A DNA stretch of 64,000 nucleotides from Dasypus novemcinctus. Taxonomy: Eukaryota; Chordata; Mammalia; Cingulata; Dasypodidae. The notes below the pieces were generated by a model, which saw only the letters and a list, made by a program, of their open reading frames with translations, was not told the origin of the DNA and ran no database searches. Each line of letters opens with the position of its first letter. The first letter of the stretch is position 1. The stretch is taken from NCBI RefSeq assembly GCF_030445035.2, contig NC_080701.1, forward strand, positions 13,172,739 through 13,236,738, in the 5' to 3' direction. Below are positions 1 to 14,100 of this stretch, one piece after another. Position numbers and translations under genes: made by a program.

Positions 1-16
1 GTGTGTGTGTGTGTGT
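1..16. repeat. (GT)n microsatellite at window edge
   Basis: Eight GT units, open to the left of the window, in a UBXN8 intron. Confidence 0.9.
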
Positions 17-343
17 ACTTGGTTCGGTGCAATTTTATCACATGTATCCATTACCATAAATAAGTTCTTTCACCACATGTATCCTTCCTGTTGTCCTTTT
101 ATAATCATATCCACCTTCTTCCCCTTGGCAACCTAGAACATTTGTTTTTAGTTGTATCATATACAAATACAAAATTTTAGAGACCAAAACAAAAGCTAAG
201 TGTGTACTGCCTTTTTTGGTAAAATGGAGTCAAATGTGAAAACATAGTTTCTTAACCAGTTCTTATTTGCAACTTCATAGACAATGTAAATTTTTAGGAA
301 CATTAATGTATAGCAATAATACCTAATTTATTTTTCTGGACAG

Positions 344-466
344 GCGATCAGATACATAGAGAATGTTTTAAAACCTCACCAGGAAATGAGGTTGAAAAAA
401 CTGGAAGAGCGCTTTTATCGGATGTCGGGTGAAACCTGGAAGTTAAGCAACGGTCACAAACTTGGG
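344..466 (+). CDS. UBXN8: UBXN8 coding exon a (coiled-coil region)
   Basis: Acceptor TTTCTGGACAG ends at 343. The exon reads 41 codons in frame from GCG, with many Lys/Glu residues and the block KLEERFYRMSGETWKLSNG. It ends before GTTAGA, a usable but weak donor. Read-through would hit TGA at 496-498. Position in the human gene is the charged segment after the membrane anchor, by memory of the family. Confidence 0.93.
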
Positions 467-3400
467 GTTAGAAAATACTCTCATTTTATATTTTGAATTC
501 TGCTATCCCTGTGTTTCCTTCTATAGTTATGGATAATTTTAATTGAAAAGGTTAAGCTGTTAGTACAGTCTGTTTTTTAGGAGTTATTACTAATTGTGAT
601 TGTACATCAGTTTTTATTTAGTATGCTTGTGTGTTGAGTGGTTAAGTGGTTTTTGCTGCTTATAGAATATATAGCTTGGATCCTTGAAAAGCCCTAACAT
701 AAGGTGATCTTTGAGAAAATTGGCAAATAAATCAATGTGTTTTCCCATGTAAGAGCATTCAGATCTTTCCTTAAGATTTCCAAGGTATTATAAACTCACA
801 TTGTATTCATAATGTCTGGGGTTTTTTAGGAGATACTGGGGATTGATTGGGACCTTGTACATGTGAAGCAGGTGCTCAGCCACTGAGCTACACCCACTCC
901 TGGCTTTGCTTCATAAAACTTGAATTAACGTTTGACTGTTTTTTCCATTGGCCTTGGGTATGAAATTTGTCATTTGCTAATGGAGGTTTACAATCTTCAG
1001 TGCTCTCGAAGAGCAAAAAGGATAATTATAAAGATATTAAGTTTCCACGTAACAGGCCAAAGTTTTCACTTGTAAGACCATTTTGATCCCAAAGATATTT
1101 CTGTCCCTTTTGCCTTCTGTTCAGAGAGCACTGTCTTGGTTTGCCAGACTGTGGGTTGGCTTTAACAGCAAGTACTTCCTGCCTCACTGGTTCAGAGCCT
1201 AGGAGTCCAAAACCACATCACCAGCTGGGGAGTCCGGGAAGTCCTGGGGCTGGCTTAGTGCCTCCCTGGGGTGCTCAGCCTCCTGTCGTGTGGCCTGCTC
1301 TGACTTCTCTTTCTGAGGCCTCCAGCAGCGTGGACGAGGCCCACCCTGCTTTGGTTGGACTACCACTAAGCTGTAAATAATGTCCTCAGAGCGCCTCTTT
1401 ACAGGGCGATCAGATCAACAGGGATACGGATTAAGGTTATGAACTTTCTTTCGTTAGGGTGCATAAGTCAATTTACCATCTGTACCTTTCACCACCTTGT
1501 AAAGAAAATGATCCATGAAAGGTGAACAGAATTGTAGCGAATCAGAATCCATTTTTATTCATTTCCTAATGATGAATGTCCTAAAATAATCATGAGTAGG
1601 TAATCAATGTGAACCATGGGCTGCAGACACTGCAGCTGCCATCTACAGTCCTTTCACGACCAGCCTGAATTTTCCTGTCCACTTTTGGGGCATTAGACAT
1701 TGGTAGCGTGATTTTAGCCTGCTCACTGCCATTCTGAGTTGTTCACATTGCGCCTCACTTGTCCTGCGCCGGGCTTTTCAGCTCTATGCTCATGGTACTA
1801 CCAGTATGTATTTACCTGACTGGTAGGACAATAAGAAGTCAGGGACAAGGGCAGACTGTGGGTCTGGTTATGACTAAAGGCCCTTAGGCCGATGGAAGAC
1901 GAGCGTGGCAATGTTGGAGCCGGGAGCAGTACACCCATCAGCTCCCCCAGCCCGACGGATCGCGCAAGGCAGCTGGGGCGGACTGCCCAACCTCGGGAGC
2001 CCCCAGTCCTCTCCCCAGGCTGCTTCCCCCAAATCCTCGTAATGCAGAGGAATGGGGAGAGCCCCCCAAATCCTCCTAAAGCAAAGGCCCAGGGAGAGCC
2101 CCACAAACTGGTGAGCGGCTTAGTCTTTTAAAGAGAACTTCTTCTAGAAGGTTCATAGATAGGGAAAGATGTTTTTAGTCTGCTAAGTATGTATTTGAGA
2201 ATTTGACATTTAAATGAATTATTTAGCTAAGGAAAAAATTTCATCAATAGTATTAATAAAAAGTAATTCTTAAGGTTTCTGGAATTAAATCCTGGAATAA
2301 AATCTGGAATAAAATCACCTCCTAAAGTGATTTAGTAAAATGGGAGCTCAAAGTTGAATTCGAGAATGAAAATATGTTTATACATAACAAAATGGTAAGG
2401 TTGGGGTGTGGATATCAGTGATGGTAGCACAGTATTGTGAATGTAATAACTACTACTGAATTCTACACTTAAAGTGATTAAAATGGGGAATTTTCAGTTG
2501 TATATTTGTTCCTGCAATAAAAAGATTTTTTAAAAAGGTACTACGGCAACATTCAGTGACAGAAGTTTTACGTGGTCATAAACAGACTTTTTTTTTCTCT
2601 TGGCATACATGTTCTCTTTGCAGAGCCTTTTAAAGCATAATTACTTGCACTGCCCTGACTGCTTTACTGAAAGAGGGAAAGGTTATCATTCAGGTTTTCC
2701 TCCTTTTTCCATCCTACTGAGAAATTTTGGAGTCAATTAAAGATGGAAAACGGCCCTCTCAGCCTTTTATCTTTCAGCAGGGACCCAGAACCAGATGAGA
2801 GTCATTTCTACAAGAGGTGAAGCCCCACAGTTTCTTAGGAAGGAGATAATATGTTCATTATCTGGGTCTAGATAAGGACCTGCTTATATTTTTCTAATGA
2901 AATGCCTCCAGGGTGAAAGAACTAGCCAGTGTGAGTGGAATAAAGTCTATAGAGAGCTTCTCTTTAGAAATTGTCTGTTTTCTTTGACCAGGGCCATGAA
3001 GAGTCAGTACTTGAAAATGCTAGTCAGGCATCTTCTGAAACTTCAAACAGAGAAGCTGCGAAGAGACGGAACTTGGCTCAGCCTGTAACCAAACTGTCAC
3101 GACCTCCTGAACAGCCCATACAGAAGAAGGTTCCTGGCTTAGTGCCTGCTTAACTGTATCGGTGTACTATAGGAATATTGTCCTCTGGGGGCGTGGGGTA
3201 CTGGGTGAAGAGTGGAGCTGGTATTTAAATCCAGATTTATTAAGAATCTCTTGATTTATTAAGAATCACCTTCCCTATTTAATACTAGAATTAACATTCT
3301 GAACCAAACTTGAAGCGAAGCTATGAGGATGGATAATAATATATTTAGAAAAGACTCAGTTCTTTTTGAGGAAGTAATTTGGTTGTGTAGAAATTGGAAA

Positions 3401-6400
3401 ATATAATATTCACTGAGGAAAACAATCCTACTAGGTAGTTTAAGACATTATTATTATTATTTTTTCTCTCCCCTCCCCCCCCACCCCAGTTGTCTGTTCT
3501 CTGTGTCTGTTTGCTGTGTCTTCTTTGTCCGCTTCTGTTGTCAGTGGCACGGGAATCTGTGTTTCTTTTTGTTGCGTCATCTTGCTGTGTCAGCTCTCCG
3601 TGTGGGCGGTGCCGTTCCTGGGCAGGCTGCACTTTCTTTCGCGCTTGGCGTCTCTCCTTACGGGGTGCACTCCTTACGCATGGGGCTCCCTTACGCAGGC
3701 GACACCCCTGCATGGCATGGTACTCCTTGCGCGCATCAGCACTGCGCATGGGTCAGCTCCACATGGTCAAGGAGGCCCGGGGTTTGAACCGTGGACCTCC
3801 CATGTGGTAGACGGACGCCCTAACCACTGGGCCAAGTCTGCCGCCCAGTTTAAGACATTATTAAACCATATTTACCGAGTGGCTAATACTGACTTTTAAA
3901 ATGAGTACATAATTTTCCTCACTGGCCCTTCTAGGGAACTGGTTGGCAGCTCTTCACTTTGGAATAGTGCTCAAGTTTATTGTTCCAGCTTTTCTACTTT
4001 CAAAATTTTAATTCCTAAGTTGACTGTGACATGAAGTTGGAAGAAATTGGAAATAAATCTGTATTTACTGAGTTCTTAGGGAAAGCTGGACTGAAAGTAG
4101 TTTCTCATGTTGCATCTCAACCTGAGATTCCCTCGTCCCATATCCCAAAAAAGTTCTTGAGGCCAGGGATGAGTTCATTGAACCTTTTATTTATTTATTT
4201 ATTTTTGAGGCTTGAATCCGGGACCTCATATGTGGGAGACCAGTGCTCAACCACTGAGCCACATCAGCTCCCCTGAGTTGGTTTTTTGGTTTGTTGTTTG
4301 TTTTTAGGGGACCAAACCCGGGATTTCCCATGTGGGAAGCAGGTGCTCAACCACTTGAGCCACACCTACTTCCCCTATTCTTTTTTAAAGATTTATTTAT
4401 TTTTCTCTCCCCATCCCTTTGTTGTTTGTACTTGCTGTGTCTGTTCATCTTCCTTGTTTCTTTAGGAGGCACAGGAAACCAAACCTGGGACCGCTGATGT
4501 GGAAAGGAGGTGCCTGATTGCTTGAGCCACCTCCATTCCCTGCTTTGTTGTGTCTTTCATTACGCTTTTCTTGTATCTCTTGTTGTGTCATCTTGTTGTG
4601 TCAGCTTGCTGCGCCTGCCCATTGTGCCAGCTTGCTTTCTTCTTTAGGCGGTACTGGGAACCAAACCGTGGACCTCCTATGTGGTAGGCAGGAGCCCCGT
4701 CACTTGAACCACATCTGCTTCCCTCCCCCTATTTTTAGTATTTCCAAAAAACCTAATGAATGATACAGACTAATTAAAAATTCAGATTTATTTGAGGTTT
4801 GCTAATAAAACTAATTATCTTACGCTGATGGTAGATTTCAGTTAAGAGTCACATACTTTTTATATCTAGGGAAGCAAATGATTCATAATTTAATATACAC
4901 AGTTTGTTAGATAAAATGTTAGAAAATATGGAGTCTGGGGTATTAAAAAATAAAAAGGGTCCTTGGAGGTGAAATGGTAGCTAACTAGTGTCTTAGTGAG
5001 AAGAAATGATCTGAACACCTTTTCCATAATAGATTAGCAAAATAGGAAAATGTGAGTAAGTGATGAAAGCAACCCAAATGAGTGATTGCCCACCAGTTCC
5101 CTAGAAGGACCAGTGATGCACTCATAGTAAAATGTGTATACGTAGGGACCTAAACAATTTAGGGGTCTTTTTGAACTTAATTCCTGTTACTATTTACCCT
5201 TTGTTTCTTTAAATAATACCTATTTATGTGGTATTCAAGAACTTCCTAAAGACAAAATTTTTTAAAACATATATAGATTGGTAGTTGTTATCTCAAATAT
5301 TATTCTTGATCTGTTGTTAGCATAATTTTATTTACCCAAAAATGTTATTAATTTACCTCTCTCATTGTAAACTTCTTATAGATGTTTATTACAATTAATA
5401 GCTTTCATTATATTTAAATATACGTAAACTCTGTATTTGAAGGAACTTCCCATGAGATTATTTTTTTCTTCTTAAAATGTTTGTATTCCTGTTACCAACA
5501 CTTACTTTTCTTTAGGTTCTTGAATTACCTGAAGAACCTCCTAAAACAGCTGACGAAGTAAGCTTACTTTTTCTTTGAGATTAAATATATTTTCTTATTT
5601 TCTTCATCTAACAAATAAGATAAATACATCTTATTTAAAGTTTAGAAAGAAAAGATAGCATAAATGCTTGTGTGACTGGTCTGTAATTAGGTCTTGTTTT
5701 AAATATGGTACAAGGTTAAACTCTTAGATCGAGTTCTGCTTTGAAAGCCTGCTGTCTGCTGAGTTTGTGTTTTAGAGCCACCCACTGCTTCAGGTACATG
5801 TGCTTTTCCAAAATGTCAGGTCAGCAAATGAGTTCCTTACACTGAATAAAATAGGCAGAACTTCAGTGTGCAGTTCTCGCCTTAAAAGAGAACACGTAAA
5901 AATGCACAGCTTTTAGACATTTTAGTTTCCCGGATGGCTTGCTGTTTGGGGGCTGGCGTGGGACTCAGCCTCCACTCTGCACAGAGCGTCTTTCCCCACT
6001 GCTTTGTTAAATCCTCGCTGCCTTCCTGCCCTGCCCGGCGTAGTTACAGACACACCTCTAACGTATGGGGAGCATGTGTCTTTGATGCCTGTAAGTCATT
6101 TAGGCAATAAATCTAGAAGGAAAGTCCTTGGGGCTTTCCAGTTCTCAGCACTCAACAACCATTACACTCTCCTAAAAACCATTTTTCAGATAGTCATAAA
6201 AGCAATTGGGAAGGTGACATTTTTGTCAACACGTTTGCAGCATTTAATTTTAGTACTTTGGAAATCTGAGGAAAACCCAAAAGTCATAGGACAATAGGGA
6301 CAAGGAAGTCCGCAGGCCACATACTGAGCACCCAGGAGAGACAATTCTTTTTTTAAAATACTTCTAATTCATTGCTGTACTTGGCAAACTCAGGCTCGAG

Positions 6401-8146
6401 ATACAGCTACCCTGACCCTTCTACATTCTCACTTTTCATCAAGTTCTGGGTTGGTATCCATGGGAACCACTTTATAATAGGGGAGTAATTAAATATAGCT
6501 CAGATTTGACAGGGAGCTCCTTTAATGAACTTACCCTGGCTTGGAAGTGCATGATATTACTCCTGCAGAAGAGCTGCCTGTCACCCAGGGTTACAGATGT
6601 TCTAGAGGTCAAGAAGTCAGTGAACCCTTTGAATTGTACCTTAATGTGCTGATAAGTTTTTCTACAGCCTCATATCTGTCACCCTGAAAAGGTTAAGAAA
6701 CCCCTGTGATAGAAAGACGTGGTGCTCTCCCCTTTTTAACAGTTATTCCATTTTGTTTCCTTGCTACCTTTTTCCAGTACTTGTTATACTCATTAAAGTG
6801 TAGGTCAGACCAAAGGGATTTTAGAGGTAGAATGAGCCTAAAAAACTATCTGATCCCATCTTCTCACTTGAAGCTGGAGCCACAGATGGGAAGTTTGTTG
6901 GTACCTACTAGTAGAACCAGGATTTGAACCCAGGCCCCTGGCTCTCGCAAGTGTTCTTTCCTGTATTCGCTCTATAGGCAATGGTAGCCCTGTTTTCTTC
7001 TCCCAGTTTTCCCTCCTCTGTTTTGATTAATAATGTAAAAAAAGTTATGGTAAGTAATTGTTACCTGTGAAAATCATATGTAAAATACGCGTACCATGTG
7101 CATAGTCTTAATTGGTACAAGCAGCTTTTGTATATTGCTTCATGAAGTTTTTTTAAGACAAATGTATACTTGGTTCTTTCACAGTGTCTGCTAGTCCACA
7201 TTAATCATGAAAAGCTAGGGGACATTGGAATCTTGTCATCCTATCAGGGTCATCACGGGGCAAGGCATCTATGCTGTTTTCCTGCTTAGACAGTTCAGTG
7301 CAAAAATTCTTAGTCCAACAAATAACACCAAAGAGCTGTAGTGGTCATTCCCTCTGTGGGTTTCGTGCCTCGGAACACCTCTTACGCCCCGTTCCATCTT
7401 TCAGACTTCTCTGGTTCTCAGTGCCCTGGACCTTGTTTTCCTCCTTTGATCTCTTGGTCTGTTGCTGTACAGTCAAGCTGCTCCTGACTCCTCTGCCTTC
7501 CGCCTTTCCCCTCCATTGTGGCAGACTCTTGGAAAAAAAGTGCACTAGACTTTAAGCATGGAGGATTAGACTCGTCGTGCAAGATAAAAAACAAAAAAGG
7601 GATGTGTGCCTTTCCAACCTATCCTGCCCTATCACCCGAAGAGAGAATTTTCAAAGAAAAAAAGCCATGCATACAGTAGGGAATGGGCTGTACCCTCAGC
7701 TCCAAGATTTTAGGAGTTTGTCTTTGTAAATTATGTAGTCGTATTGTTTGTAGCTATCTGCAAAATGCTATTTCCTGTTTTATCAACTTACCGGTTTTAG
7801 TCTGTTACCATGATCATTGCACAGCATCGTTTCTATGAGCCTGCTCCTGTCATAAACATATTTTAATCACTAAGCTACATAACTGTTTTATGAGTATATA
7901 TGTCAAAGAATAATTTCACTTTTAAGAATACTGGAAATTATAACTTCCATGAAATTCTCTATTTCCTTATTAAATGTAGGCCCATTAAAAATGTCTGGTA
8001 TCACCTACAGAAGTAGAGGGACCATCTTTATAATTCTGTATTGCTCGTGGGAGGACTAACATTCATTTTAAACATTTTCAGAACGAGAAGGAGCTTTCTC
8101 TGTCTTGCTTTCTCTTTCTCTTTCTCTTTCTCTTTCTCTGTATATG

Positions 8147-8185
<39 letters not shown>

Positions 8186-11100
8186 TTTTTTCCCACCCCA
8201 CTGGAAAGTGATCCTAAATGCAGTAGCTGTGACTGTATTATAATGGGCCACATGAGAAAATTCCTGTTATGCTGGAGGCATGCTTGGATTTAGGAACAGA
8301 CTAATAGATGAAGGAACCAATGACTAATTTTGGTTTCCAATAGGGGATAAGTCACACAATTCTTACTTAAGCAGTACACCTTGATTTGTTCAGTACCTAC
8401 AATGTAGTTAGTATTGTGCAGTCCATAGAATTCTAAAATATTAATATGGTAAGATTTTTAAAATGAGAAGGAAACAACTCATGTTAGTCCAGAAATAAAA
8501 GTAGAATATTCACCATATGTTACTCTTTGACTTTTAAATTGAAAAGAAAATAACCATAGACTTTTAGGTGACAAAAAGGAGTTTGAAAAACATCACATAA
8601 TGCTATTGTATCACAACAGCAACCGTTTTCATTATGGTAAGCTGTCTTACTCCATTTGACTAGGTGTGCCTGGAGCACTGATTTACTTTCCAGTTTGGAT
8701 TGTGGCCGTGTCTTTCATCCATTTGGTTGTCAGTCTACTACATAGTCAGTATTAGTAAAAAAAAAAAAATTCCCAGTCAGTCCTCATTGTAATTATAATA
8801 ACAGACAATTGTTAGATTTCAAACAAAGGATAATATTACTTCTCTCAAGTATTTAATCATCATGAAAAATATTGGTTCACTATAATTTAACCTTAGTTTT
8901 TTGAGACATAAAGCAATTGATTCTCTTTGTATCAGATCATTAATTTGGGGGGAAAATCTCACTGTAAAATTATTAAATTTTATTGTTTATAAAAATAAGT
9001 TTAAAAAGATTTAAAAATAAGTAAAATTGGCCTTTAATCTGTAATTTAGTTATTTATGATTTCTTTGTGATTTTATCATAAAACTTTTTTTTAAAAGATT
9101 TATTTATTTATTTATTTATCTCCCCTTCTCCCCCCACCCTGGTTGTCTGTTCTCTTTGTCTATTTGCTGAATCTTCTTTGTCCGCTTCTGTTGTTGTCAG
9201 TGGAACGGGAATCTGTGTTTCTCTCTGTTGCGTCATCTTGTGTCAGCGCTCCGTGTGTGTGGCGCCATTCCTGGGCAGGCTGCACTTTCTTTCGTGCTGG
9301 GTGGCTCTCCTTACAGGAGGCACTCCTTGCACGTGGGGCTCCCCTATGCGGGGGACACCCCTGCGTGGCAGGGCACTCCTTGCGCACATCAGCTCTGCGC
9401 GTGGGCCAGCTCCACACGGGTCAAGGAGGCCCGGGGTTTGAACCGCGGACCTCCCACGTGGAAAACTTTTCTTTAGTAGAAGTAATGGCAGTATAGAACT
9501 TCCAGATAACATTTCCCAATATCTTAACTACTTGGGTGGAAATATTTCTAACATGGCATTCCTGAGATGGGTTGCTGCTCTGAAACCACCATTTTTATAT
9601 AATTCGGAGCCTGCAAAACTACCAGAACAGTTAATGATAGTGTTAGCCCAAAGAAAGGGTTTGCTGGCAGGCAAATAGTGAACATCAGTATAACTTGCTA
9701 ATTCATCATCTTCTGTGTTTATAATGTCCTTTAATATACTCTCAGTTTTAGAGCTCTTTTTAGCTGTTTAACTGTTTGATCCAAGGATGGATTATGGGGA
9801 AATTGAGTATGTAAGGCGGATAAAGGAGAGGGGCACTCCTAGAGCTCGTAGCTACTGGGGCAAACCCTGTTGGAATGGTTTGGGTGCTGTGCAGGCTACA
9901 GCACGATAGGGCCTGGGTCACTTTTTGATTCCTTCCCTTCTAGTATTTTTTTTTCCTTTCTTTATTATTTTTTTAAAATGTTCCTTCTGGTATTTTTCTT
10001 GTCTGCAGAATGTGAGGTGGCACTGGATCTCCTTTGTCTGAAAGTCAATTTTGAAGCCATGTCCCAACCTGGATATTACCTACCAGACAGAAGCATTTAG
10101 TCTGTGGTGTCTGCTTTGGAAGGCTCTCTCACAGATAGCCTAAATTTACAGGAGTTTCTTTTTCATTTTCTGAAATATTATTTTCACATTTAGAGGAATG
10201 TTTTCTGGACCTTGATGTTGGTGTCCTACCCTTAGAGCTAAACTGGTACAAAACCTCGTAGAGCTTTTATAATCACAGAGGTTTAGTAGAAATAGTAATT
10301 TTGGCATTGCAGAGGGCAGTGGATTGGAATCCTAACTGAACATTTGTATTTCTCAGGTAGTTACGGTCGCTCTGCGATGTCCAAGTGGGAGTGTCCTGAA
10401 GAGAAGGTTTTTTAAGACTTGCAGTTCACAGGTAAGTGGGGAAATTCTTATTTTGATAAATGTTTTTTAATGAATTTGACAAAAGCTTATTCACATGCAG
10501 GGGGAGGTAATATCACACTGTCAACTAATACTTCATCAGGTGAGAATAAAGGCCATTTATATATTCTATATACATGGCAGAAATTTGGATAACTAGGCAT
10601 GGTGGGCCTTTTTGAACTATTATTTCTACATTAAAATTATGTTCAGTTCTCCCTTTTTTGTTGTTTTTTGTTTTAATTACATTTTCATAGCTTCATGGGT
10701 AAGAAAGCTTTCACATCCTTAGCCAGTTTTAACTTCATTATCTCCTGATGGATTATAAATACCAGATTTCATTGTTTTTATGTAATCTTCTGTCATTCTC
10801 AACAAACTTTTTTTCTTTTGTCCTAATAGTTTTCTTAAATTTAAAAACAATACTGTGAACATTAGGAATAATTTGGAAACATAGAAAAGTAGAGGGGAGC
10901 AGACGTGGCTCAGGCATTTGAACACCCTCCTCCTGCATGAGAGGTCCTGGGTTCCGTTCCCAGTGTCTCCTAAAGATGAGCAAGACAGCGAGCTGACGTG
11001 ATGGGCTGGGGCAGCAGGCTGATGCAATGAGGAGACACAGCGAGAGACACAACAAGCCGGCAGTGGATGTAGCTCAAGCAATTGGGTGCCTCCCTCTCAC

Positions 11101-14100
11101 ATGGGAGGTCCTGGGTTCAGTTCCCGGTGCCTTCTAAAGAAGACAAGCAGACACAGAGAACAGACAGTGAGCACAAACAACAAAGAGGGGGAGAAATAAA
11201 TGTCTTAAAAAAAAAAACAATAGTGAGCGGACAACAAACAAGAACAATGAGCAAAATAAAAAAGACAACAAATAGACAACGAGCAAAACAACAAGCGAAA
11301 AAACAAACAATGAGCAAACAGACAAGGGAGCCAACTCAGGGGAGCTGATGTGGCTCTGTGGTTGAGCGCTGGCCTCCTGCATGTGAGGTCCTGGGTTCAA
11401 TCCCTGGCCCCAGTACCTCAAAATAAAAAGAAAAAAGAAAAGTAGAAGAAAAAAGCGTCTGCTGTCTAACATTACAATCAATGATTATTTTCATGTATTT
11501 CCATTTTTAAGTATATTTAAAGATATAATTATGTGTATATGTAAATTTTCTGTCTTGATTGTTACAGTTAATGCTCTATGACCAAAATGTAATAAGTTGT
11601 AATGGGAAATACTTGACTACATAAAAGTTTAAAATTCTCTCAAGAAAAATATCGTAAAGTTAGAAAAAATATTGTACTGTCTGATAGTTTTTACTTGATA
11701 CAAATCAGGTAAAAGATAAACACCTCTGTAAAATAGCAGATAAAAATAAATGAGATTTTCCAAAGAAGAAAGGGCAAGTGGCATGAAAATGTAAGAAAAA
11801 TGTTTGGCCTCACACAAACTAAAGAACTGCAAATTAAAATGAGACATCATTTTATACCTATTAGATTCCAAACATTAAAAAAGGATCGTACTGGGGAGCA
11901 GATGTGGCTCAGGCAGATGAGCATCTGCTTCCCACATGGGAGGTCCCCGGTTCAGTCCCTGGTGCCTCCTAAAAACAAAACCAAAAAACCAGACGATAAA
12001 CAAAAAAATAACAACTCAGGGTAGCTGATATGGCTTAGTGGTTGTGATGGTTAGGGTATTGTGTCCACTTGGCCAGGTAACTGCCCAGTTGTTTGGTCAA
12101 GACAAGCCCTGGGCTAACTGTAATACAAGGGCATTTATGGACTTTAGTCACCAGTGAATTTACTTCAGTGGTTAATCATAGATAGCTGGTTATACTTACA
12201 TCAATCAGGGAGCTTGCCATCAGCAATGAGTGACACTTAACCCAGTCAGCTGAATGCCTTAAAAGGGGAAGTGATTCCAGTATTGAGAGAGAATTTCCCA
12301 ACTTGTCTTTGGACAGCCAACATCTCCCAGAACTCGTCAAGAACCTTCACTGGACTTTGATTGCAGCCCCTGGTTGCAGCCTCCCTGCAGAACCTGGACT
12401 TGTGCATCCCGCAGCTGCGTGAGAGGCTCTTGTAGAATTGCATACTACTGACAGATATCTCTTTTTGATTCTGCTTCCATAGAGAACCCTGACTAATACA
12501 GTGGTTGAGCACTGGCTTCCCATATGAAGTCCTGGGTTTAAACCCTGGTACCTCAAAAAAACAAAAATAAGACAAAACAAAAAAGAGTAGTACCTAGGGG
12601 AGCGGATGTGGCTCAGAGTTGGGTGCCCCCTGTCCCGTGGGAGGTCCCAGGTTCAGTTCCCTGTGCCCCTAAAGAGGACTAACAATGAGCAGGCAAAAAG
12701 CAAAAACAAGGCAATGAGCAAACAACAAGCAGACCATGAGCAGGAACAAAAATGAGTAGGGAGTGCATGTGGCTCAAGCAGTTGGGCACCTGCCTCCCAC
12801 ATGGGAGGTGCTGGGTTTGGTTCCTGGTGCCTCCTAAAGAAGAAATAGACAACGAGCAGACAAAGAGCAAAAACAGTGAGCAGACAGATGAGGGAACCAT
12901 CTTGGGGAGAAAAAAATAGAACTACCTAGTTTCTAGTTTTGGTAAGTGTGTGGGGAAAATAAGATTCTCATCAATTGTTAAGGTGAATGTAAATTGGGTC
13001 AGTGTTCCTATGAGAGAATTTAGCAATATGTATTTATATATGTTGATGCGCACAAGGAGTGCTGTGCCACACAGGGGAGTCCCCCGCATAGGGGAGCCCC
13101 ACGCACGAGGGTGCACCCCTTAGAAGAGAGCCACCCAGAGCAAAAGAAAGTACAGCCTGCCCAGGAATGGCGCTGCACACATGGAGAGTTGACACAGCAA
13201 GATGACACAACAAAAAGAGACACAGATTCCTCGTTCCGCTGACGAATATTTATCTGTGTTGATCCAATAATTTCATTTATGAGAATGTATTCTATGTAAA
13301 TAAGATAGCCATTCAAAGGTATAAGTGTCTGTCTATGTAGGATTAGCTAAATGAGGACATATCCATATATTGGAAAATTATGGACCTTTAAAAATTATGA
13401 CATAAGTGTACATGTGTTTTCTCTGTTTCTGGCATGGGGAAGAAGTAGCCACCGCCTTCATTTATCTGTTTGTTTTTCCCACAAGATGTACATGTGTTTC
13501 ATGGCGTATCTCAGGTCCTTGGAGGGTGCCCAGAAGTCAAGAATGACCTGTATTTGATGCTGTAGCTTCCCCCAGAACACGTTATCCACCTTTATTCCGA
13601 AAGCCAAAAGCCATCCTTTGTTTAAAGTAAAATTGGTTTGGGGACAGGCAGTGTTTTTGTTTTGTTTAGTTTCTTAAACTTTTGATTCTGAAATAGGTTC
13701 AAACTTACAGGACAGTTGCAAAAATAATGCAGAAACCCTTACAGAGAATTCTGTATCTCTATATCTCTGTCTCCAGATTCCCAGATCCACCCATATTTAC
13801 ATTTTGCCACTTTTTCTCCATCCATGGCTCTATCAGTTAACTCATCTGTTTATTTACTAAATGCTTGAGAGTGGTTGTATACACTATGCCCCGTGAACAC
13901 ACAATACTTACAGGCAACAGTAAATGGACATTTTGATAATTATTGTGGGAATGTTCATGACAGAAACTGCTATAAATTATAGGGGTGGCCCATGCAGAGT
14001 CTCTGGGGCCAGGATATGTCTATTTGGACAAAGTCCCTGAATGATTTAGAATTTTTTTAAAGATTTATTTTATTTATTTCTCCCCCCACCGAACCCGTTT

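Larger units (their letters stand above)
467..2991 (+). other. UBXN8: UBXN8 intron a
   Basis: Mostly unique sequence. It holds a DAS fragment (822-906), a GC-rich exon-like block ending in GTGAGC (about 1880-2111) and a LINE 3' end (2385-2535). Confidence 0.8.
5558..10356 (+). other. UBXN8: UBXN8 intron c
   Basis: 4.8 kb, mostly unique AT-rich sequence with a MIR (about 6800), a compound microsatellite (8105) and a 5'-truncated DAS (9089). Nothing else was recognised. Confidence 0.8.

Noticed and set aside
1141-1380. 79-codon ORF in UBXN8 intron
   Set aside because: No homology recognised, no splice context and a start inside intron sequence.
3490-3899. Overlapping + strand ORFs of 94-127 codons
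   Set aside because: All lie in the DAS body. The same frames recur in every DAS copy (for example 9143, 28070, 58013), so they are SINE sequence and not genes.
8068-8293. ORFs with Ser-Leu and Thr-His repeats
   Set aside because: Translation of the (TTTCTC)n and (CA)n microsatellites.
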